From: Curtobacterium flaccumfaciens UCD-AKU
GTDB lineage: Bacteria > Actinomycetota > Actinomycetes > Actinomycetales > Microbacteriaceae
Assembly (NCBI RefSeq): GCF_000349565.1
Contig: NZ_KB714630.1
Span: 45,568 to 102,394, forward strand
Reading direction: 5' to 3'
DNA length: 56,827 bases
Shown: piece by piece, positions 52,941-56,827 of the stretch
Layout: each line of letters starts with the position of its first letter
How positions within the stretch are numbered: the stretch's first letter is position 1
Translations under genes and position numbers: made by a program
Notes under the pieces: generated by a model
Told to the model about the DNA's origin: nothing
Databases searched by the model: none
Seen by the model: the letters and a program-made list of their open reading frames with translations, nothing else

Positions 52941-52972
52941 AGGACCCGGGCGATCGAGATCACCCGGGTCCT
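52941..52972 (-). terminator. Terminator after lsr2
   Basis: A 15-bp stem: AGGACCCGGG at 52941-52950 continues with CGATC and pairs with GATCACCCGGGTCCT across GA, with one wobble pair. On the minus strand it is followed by a T/C-rich run (TTCTTCTTTCC). It ends the lsr2 transcript. Confidence 0.8.
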
Positions 52973-52985
52973 GCTGCGGCGAGCG

Positions 52986-53336
52986 TCAGTGCGCTGCTGC
53001 GTACGCTTCCTGCACCTGCGTCGAGATACGACCACGGGACGAGACTTCGTACCCGTTCTCCTTGGCCCACTCGCGGATCTTGCCGAGCTCTTCCGAGTTG
53101 CCGCGCTTGGGTGCGGACTTCGGGGCGGAACCGCCACCGGTCCGACGACCGGAGACCTTGCGCGCCGCGGCGATGTAATCGGAGATCGCCTCGCGGAACT
53201 TGTCGACGTTGTCGTTCGACAGGTCGATCTCGTACGACGAGCCGTCGAACGCGAATTCGACCGTCCGGCCTTCACCGGTGGTGATGGGGGAATCGTCGAG
53301 GTCGTCGACGAGCTGGACGGTGACCTTCTGTGCCAT
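52986..53336 (-). CDS. lsr2: Lsr2-type nucleoid-associated protein
   Basis: A 116-residue H-NS-like protein that coats AT-rich, often foreign, DNA and silences it. The N-terminal dimerisation domain is MAQKVTVQLVDDLDDSPITTGEGRTVEFAFDG. A linker with GGGSAPKSAPKRG follows. The C-terminal AT-hook-like domain holds IREWAKENGYEVSSRGRIS with the RGR core. It lies between the DUF2469 gene and yraN, interrupting the usual rnhB-DUF2469-yraN order. Its own promoter region is one of the least GC-rich spots in the window, which fits self-binding (inference). Confidence 0.96.
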   Translation of the reverse strand: MAQKVTVQLVDDLDDSPITTGEGRTVEFAFDGSSYEIDLSNDNVDKFREAISDYIAAARKVSGRRTGGGSAPKSAPKRGNSEELGKIREWAKENGYEVSSRGRISTQVQEAYAAAH

Positions 53337-53373
53337 GGGGTGCTCCTGTTCGTGGGGCGGTTAAATCCCCATC

Positions 53374-53379
53374 ACAATA
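53374..53379 (-). promoter_or_regulatory. -10 element for lsr2
   Basis: TATTGT on the minus strand, about 37 nt before the lsr2 ATG, within an AT-enriched patch (about 53355-53440) that contrasts with the surrounding high-GC DNA. Confidence 0.45.
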
Positions 53380-53450
53380 GCGCGAACAATTCCACGGCGC
53401 TTCGGATCACCGGCGATTCACCGAGAAAGCAGCAGAATGAAAAGCGACGA

Positions 53451-53774
53451 TCACTCGTCGAGTGCGAGTTCCTTCGGCAGTTCGAGTTCCCGCGTCGTGA
53501 GCTCCTCGACATTCACGTCCTTGAACGTGAGCACGCGGACACCCTTGACGAACCGGTCGGAACGGTAGACGTCCCAGACCCAGACGTCGTTCATGGTCAG
53601 TTCGAAGTAGAAGTCGTGCTCCGTGTCACGGCGCACGAGTTCGACCTCGTTCGCCAAGTAGAAACGGCGCTCCGTCTCGACCACGTAACGGAACTGCGAG
53701 ACCACGTCTCGGTACTCGCGGTACAGGGCCAGCTCGACCTCGCGGTCGTAGTCGTCGAATTCGTCCTCATCCAT
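53451..53774 (-). CDS. DUF2469 family protein
   Basis: A 107-residue acidic protein of an actinobacterial family with unknown function. The conserved block VELALYREYRDVVSQFRYVVETERRFYLANEVEL, the aromatic VWVWDVYRSDRFVKGVRVLTFKDVNVEEL and the short acidic C-terminus are all present. It lies next to rnhB, as in most Actinobacteria. The ATG at 53774 was chosen; TAGACT nine bases upstream suggests a leaderless transcript. A GTG three codons earlier lies directly after that hexamer and is less likely. Confidence 0.9.
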   Translation of the reverse strand: MDEDEFDDYDREVELALYREYRDVVSQFRYVVETERRFYLANEVELVRRDTEHDFYFELTMNDVWVWDVYRSDRFVKGVRVLTFKDVNVEELTTRELELPKELALDE

Positions 53775-53786
53775 TGCGCCCACAGT

Positions 53787-54527
53787 CTACGGCGACGGAC
53801 GCCCGAGCGGAGGACCGGTCAGGGCCGCGGGGGCGTCGAGTGCGTCGAACCCGTCCAGCGCGACGCTCGAGGCCTGGTGCAGCCACGACTTCCGGTGCAG
53901 GGTGTGCGCCCCGACCGTCCGGATCGCGTCGTAGTGCGCCGTCGACCCGTACCCCTTGTTCGACACCCAGCCGTAGTGCGGAGCGTCGTCGTGCGCCGTG
54001 ATCATGACGGCGTCACGCGCGACCTTGGCCACCACGGACGCCGCGGCCACCGAGGCGCAGTCGCGGTCGGCCTTGACCCGCACGACGACCTCGAGCGGTT
54101 CCGTCGCCGGCCGGAGGGATGCGGGGATGGCCCTGCTCAACCAGTCGAACGAGCCGTCGAGCACGACCACTGCGCCGTCGAGGGACACCCCGTCTGCGAC
54201 CAGGGAACCGAGCGCCTGCGCCCCGGCAGCACCGAGGGCGGGGACGATGCCCTGCTGGTCGACGAACTCCGCCGAGGCCATGCCGACCGCTGTCCGCGCC
54301 CAACGCTGCACGACGGGCACCAGGTCGGTCCGGCGCGCTTCGGAGAGCAGCTTCGAGTCGGCGAGCCCCTGGGGCACACGTCCGATGTCGACCGTCACCG
54401 CGGCCACTCCGACCCCGACAGGACCGGCGATGGCGCCACGGCCGACCTCGTCCATGCCGATCACGGTCACGCGGCCCTCGGCCAGCAGCCGTTTCTCGAC
54501 CCGGAGCGACGGACGGACGGCGGTCAC
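53787..54527 (-). CDS. rnhB: Ribonuclease HII
   Basis: A 246-residue enzyme that removes ribonucleotides from DNA/RNA hybrids. VIGMDEVGRGAIAGPV contains the catalytic DEXGRG (Asp, Glu). VVLDGSFDW holds the third Asp. KADRDCASVAAASVVAKVARD provides the further conserved acid, and YGWVSNKGYGSTAHYDAI is the typical C-terminal block. The GTG at 54527 overlaps the lepB stop (GTGA), linking the two. Confidence 0.95.
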   Translation of the reverse strand: MTAVRPSLRVEKRLLAEGRVTVIGMDEVGRGAIAGPVGVGVAAVTVDIGRVPQGLADSKLLSEARRTDLVPVVQRWARTAVGMASAEFVDQQGIVPALGAAGAQALGSLVADGVSLDGAVVVLDGSFDWLSRAIPASLRPATEPLEVVVRVKADRDCASVAAASVVAKVARDAVMITAHDDAPHYGWVSNKGYGSTAHYDAIRTVGAHTLHRKSWLHQASSVALDGFDALDAPAALTGPPLGRPSP

Positions 54528-55267
54528 TCGTCGCGCTCCTCCACGCCGGCGAACACCTCGGGGTGGTCGTCGAGCCAGGTCCACCGGCTCGCCGGCCAGG
54601 AGATGACGAACGCGCGGCCGGTGACGTCGGACATCGGGACGAAGCCCTTCGACGGGGTGTCACCGTTGTACCGGGAGTCCTTCGAATCGTTCCGGTTGTC
54701 GCCCATCACCCAGATGGTGCCCTTCGGCACGGTCACCGAGAAATCGGTCGCCGAGGCCGGGGCACCGGCGGGCAGCTTCAGGTACGGCTCCTTGATGGGG
54801 ACGCCGTTGACGGACATCTGCCCGAGGTCGTTGCAGCACGACACCTTGTCACCCGGCAGCCCGATGACGCGCTTGATGAGGTGGTCGTCGCTGTCCCCCG
54901 TGCCGAGCCCGACCTGCGTCAGGGCCCAGTCGATGGCCTTGGCGGGCTGCGTGTCCGGCGTGACGTTCGGCACGTCGGAACCGGTGAGCCATCCGCCCGG
55001 GTCCTTGAAGACGACGACGTCCCCCCGCTTCAGCGCCACGGTTCCGGGAACGAGCTCGTTGACGATCACGCGGTCGTTGATCTGCAGCGTGTTCTCCATC
55101 GACGCCGACGGGATGTAGAACGACCGGATCAGGAACGTCTTCACCAGGAACGACACGAGGAGTGCCGCGATGAAGATGATGACGAGGTCGCGGAGGAATG
55201 TGAGGACACCGTTCCGTTGCTTCTCGGCACGTGGCCTGCGCCCCGAATCGTCTGTCGTGTCCGTCAT
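54524..55267 (-). CDS. lepB: Signal peptidase I
   Basis: A 247-residue membrane protease that removes signal peptides from exported proteins. One transmembrane helix lies at about 27-46. The catalytic Ser 56 is in YIPSASMENTL and the Lys 132 base in LIKRVIGLPGD. GDNRNDSKDSR is signature box E. SCCNDLG gives two adjacent cysteines in the periplasmic-type domain. The ATG at 55267 gives a short cytoplasmic start (MTDTTDDSGRRPR). It follows rplS and a hairpin. Confidence 0.95.
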   Translation of the reverse strand: MTDTTDDSGRRPRAEKQRNGVLTFLRDLVIIFIAALLVSFLVKTFLIRSFYIPSASMENTLQINDRVIVNELVPGTVALKRGDVVVFKDPGGWLTGSDVPNVTPDTQPAKAIDWALTQVGLGTGDSDDHLIKRVIGLPGDKVSCCNDLGQMSVNGVPIKEPYLKLPAGAPASATDFSVTVPKGTIWVMGDNRNDSKDSRYNGDTPSKGFVPMSDVTGRAFVISWPASRWTWLDDHPEVFAGVEERDE

Positions 55268-55308
55268 TTCCGCTCTCGTTCGAACCGCTCGCTCTACCGC
55301 AATGGGAA

Positions 55309-55350
55309 GAGCCCCCCGTCGATGCACAACCGTACATGGACGAGGGGCTC
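55309..55350 (-). terminator. Interrupted hairpin between rplS and lepB
   Basis: GAGCCCC (55309-55315) pairs with GGGGCTC (55344-55350), extended by CGTC with GACG and ATG with CAT, separated by single mismatches, around a 10-nt loop. On the minus strand it follows rplS; only CTCTTCCC comes after it, so termination may be partial. Confidence 0.55.
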
Positions 55351-55390
55351 GCAGCGTCGTCCGGCTCGCGGACGTTCACTGTGAAGGCGA

Positions 55391-55747
55391 TCAGGCGTCG
55401 CGCTTCTCCTTGATCTTGCGGCGAGCCGCCTTGCCGCGGAGCTCGCGCAGGTAGTAGAGCTTCGCACGACGGACGTCACCCTTGGTGACGATCTCGATGT
55501 GGTCGATGATCGGCGAGTGCACCGGGAACCAGCGCTCGACGCCGACCTGGAAGCTCACCTTGCGGACCTTGAAGGTCTCGCCGATGCCGTGGCCCTGACG
55601 GCCGATGACGACACCCTGGAAGACCTGGATACGCGAGCGCGTGCCTTCGATGATGTTGACGTGCACCTTGATGGTGTCGCCGGGACGGAAGTCCGGGACG
55701 TCGGTCCGCAGCGATGCTGCGTCGACGTTGTCGAGGAGCTGGCTCAT
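55391..55747 (-). CDS. rplS: 50S ribosomal protein L19
   Basis: A 118-residue protein at the 30S-50S interface. [29 protein letters not shown] and [30 protein letters not shown] are the L19 signatures, followed by [20 protein letters not shown]. The length is normal. The ATG at 55747 has only weak ribosome-site complementarity. It heads the minus-strand block with lepB and rnhB; trmD, its usual upstream neighbour, is not seen here because map lies there. Confidence 0.96.
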   Translation of the reverse strand: MSQLLDNVDAASLRTDVPDFRPGDTIKVHVNIIEGTRSRIQVFQGVVIGRQGHGIGETFKVRKVSFQVGVERWFPVHSPIIDHIEIVTKGDVRRAKLYYLRELRGKAARRKIKEKRDA

Positions 55748-55915
55748 GGTGGGTTTCACTCTCTGCGGACGCACACGGGTCGCCGCGGATAGAAGGTTCG
55801 GAAAGTGGTGGTGCGTGCCCGGTGTCGGCGACTCCCCCGTGGCAGAGTCCAGCCAGGGCACAGCGTTCAATACTGCCACAGAGAGCGCGCGAGGCAAAAC
55901 GACGAGGATGGACCC

Positions 55916-56698
55916 ATGATCGAACTCCGCACCCCCGCCGAGCTGGACGGCCTGCGTGTCGCCGGCCGGTTCGTCGCCGACGTGCTCGACGAACTGCTCG
56001 AGACGGTCGACGTCGGCGTGAACCTGCTCGACCTCGACCGCGTCGCGGCCCGGATGATCGCCGAGCGCGGGGCCGAGAGCTGCTACGTCGACTACCACCC
56101 GTCGTTCGGGATGTCGCCGTTCGGCAAGAACCTCTGCACGTCGGTCAACGACGCCGCCCTGCACGGCCTGCCGCACGACTACGCGCTGCAGGACGGCGAC
56201 CTGGTGAGCCTGGACTTCGCCGCGAGCGTCGACGGTTGGGTCGCGGACTCCGCCGTCAGCGTCCAGGTCGGGACGCCGCGTGCCGAGGACCAGGCCCTGA
56301 TCGCCACCGTCGAGCGGGCGCTGGCGGCCGGCATCGCCCAGGCCGCCCCCGGCAACAAGCTCGGCGACGTCTCGCACGCCATCGGACACGTCGCGCACCA
56401 GGCCGGTCACGACGTCAACCTGCAGTTCGGCGGGCACGGCGTCGGCCGCACGATGCACGGGGACCCGCACGTGCCGAACGACGGCCGTCCGGGCCGCGGG
56501 CTCAAGCTCCGGCCGGGGCTGGTCGTCGCCATCGAACCGTGGCTCATGCAGACGACCGACGAGCTCTCCCAGGACGACGACGGCTGGACCCTGCGCAGCG
56601 TCGACGGCTCGCGCGCTGCGCACGTCGAGCACACCGTGGCGGTCACCGAGGCCGGACCCGAGGTCCTGACCCTGCGTCGCGCCCAGCGCGACCAGTAG
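55916..56698 (+). CDS. map: Methionine aminopeptidase, type I
   Basis: A 260-residue di-metal aminopeptidase that removes the initiator Met. The metal ligands are all present: D100 in VSLDFAAS, D111 in WVADSAVS, H174 in GGHGVGR, E207 in AIEPWLM and E238 in AHVEHTVAV. The substrate His is H83 in ALHGLP. The segment [14 protein letters not shown] differs somewhat from the common IDV...GDTN pattern, so it may be the second Map isoform of the genome. The ATG at 55916 follows GAGGA. It diverges from rplS and is followed by a palindrome repeat. Confidence 0.94.
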   Translation: MIELRTPAELDGLRVAGRFVADVLDELLETVDVGVNLLDLDRVAARMIAERGAESCYVDYHPSFGMSPFGKNLCTSVNDAALHGLPHDYALQDGDLVSLDFAASVDGWVADSAVSVQVGTPRAEDQALIATVERALAAGIAQAAPGNKLGDVSHAIGHVAHQAGHDVNLQFGGHGVGRTMHGDPHVPNDGRPGRGLKLRPGLVVAIEPWLMQTTDELSQDDDGWTLRSVDGSRAAHVEHTVAVTEAGPEVLTLRRAQRDQ

Positions 56699-56703
56699 CG
56701 GGC

Positions 56704-56739
56704 CTGGAGGCGCGGCACCAGCTGGCACCGCGCCTCCAG
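56704..56739. repeat. Intergenic palindrome family, copy 3
   Basis: Palindrome centred on CAGCTG at 56721/56722 with outer arms CTGGAGGCGCGG and CCGCGCCTCCAG and two internal mismatches (A-C and C-A). Relative to copy 1, a C-G pair of the arm is replaced by G-C on both sides. It is followed by TCCGTCACGCG and lies 5 nt after the map stop. Confidence 0.75.
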
Positions 56740-56827
56740 TCCGTCACGCGTCGCCCCCACCCCACCGAGGCGACAGATCTCGCAGGCCGCGGACCGTCAG
56801 AACAGCGAAAGCGACAGATGTCCGCGG
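56740..56827. other. Window edge: no gene, one inverted repeat
   Basis: GCGACAGAT occurs twice (56770-56778 and 56811-56819). CCGCGGAC (56787-56794) is complementary to GTCCGCGG (56820-56827), which ends at the window edge. No coding sequence is supported, and the element may continue outside. Confidence 0.4.

Overview
The window is chromosomal DNA from a high-GC Gram-positive bacterium. Gene order, the tmRNA tag ANSKRTDFALAA, Lsr2, GlgE and DUF2469 point to Actinobacteria. The overall gene set and the many overlapping ATGA/GTGA junctions look like Microbacteriaceae, probably a Curtobacterium-like organism (inferred, not proven). Nearly all of it is coding. No tRNA, rRNA, insertion sequence, phage or CRISPR array was seen.

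Layout. 1-4.9 kb: a DHA2 drug-exporter-type permease divergent from a giant LuxR-type ATPase regulator. 5.3-10.8 kb: glmS, a 33-residue membrane peptide, an M50B-like membrane metalloprotease, and a MetY plus flavin monooxygenase sulfur pair. 10.8-15.8 kb (minus): a protein with a Lys-rich repeat tail, then ssrA, smpB, ftsX, ftsE and prfB. 15.8-18.8 kb: an inositol-dehydrogenase-like oxidoreductase and a TIM-barrel isomerase, divergent from a LacI regulator across a perfect operator palindrome. 19.0-20.4 kb: an ECF sigma factor and an overlapping membrane protein. 20.4-24.7 kb: a tight operon of GntR regulator, ADP-ribosylglycohydrolase, NCS1 permease and PfkB kinase, which resembles E. coli yegTUVW with the transporter exchanged. 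24.7-27 kb: a GNAT enzyme, a small membrane protein and a cysteine desulfurase.

27-34 kb holds glgX-glgE-glgB for alpha-glucan synthesis and trimming. 34-41.7 kb holds a CnoX/YbbN-like thioredoxin, a membrane protein with an internal lipobox, a 613-residue coiled-coil protein, a hydrolase, a zinc-ribbon protein, a transglycosylase-like protein and a DivIVA-like protein. From 41.7 kb to the end lies the conserved growth block, mostly on the minus strand and read from rplS towards cdsA: rplS-lepB-rnhB-DUF2469-lsr2-yraN-yifB-dprA-xerC, then a divergent M23 gene, an inserted sugar permease, and rpsB-tsf-pyrH-frr-cdsA. map lies next to rplS on the plus strand.

Two features run across the region. 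The first is a family of intergenic palindromes with GGAGGC and GCCTCC arms, at 4.8, 29.2, 33.9, 46.2 and 56.7 kb plus degenerate members. Paired base changes preserve the stem, and a GTCCG-like motif often follows. The second is a set of regulators and enzymes whose start codon lies 6-7 nt after a TANNNT hexamer, as expected for leaderless mRNAs. The best candidates for new biology are the yeg-like operon, the palindrome family, the small peptide after glmS, the Lys-rich repeat protein and the two DivIVA-related or coiled-coil proteins.
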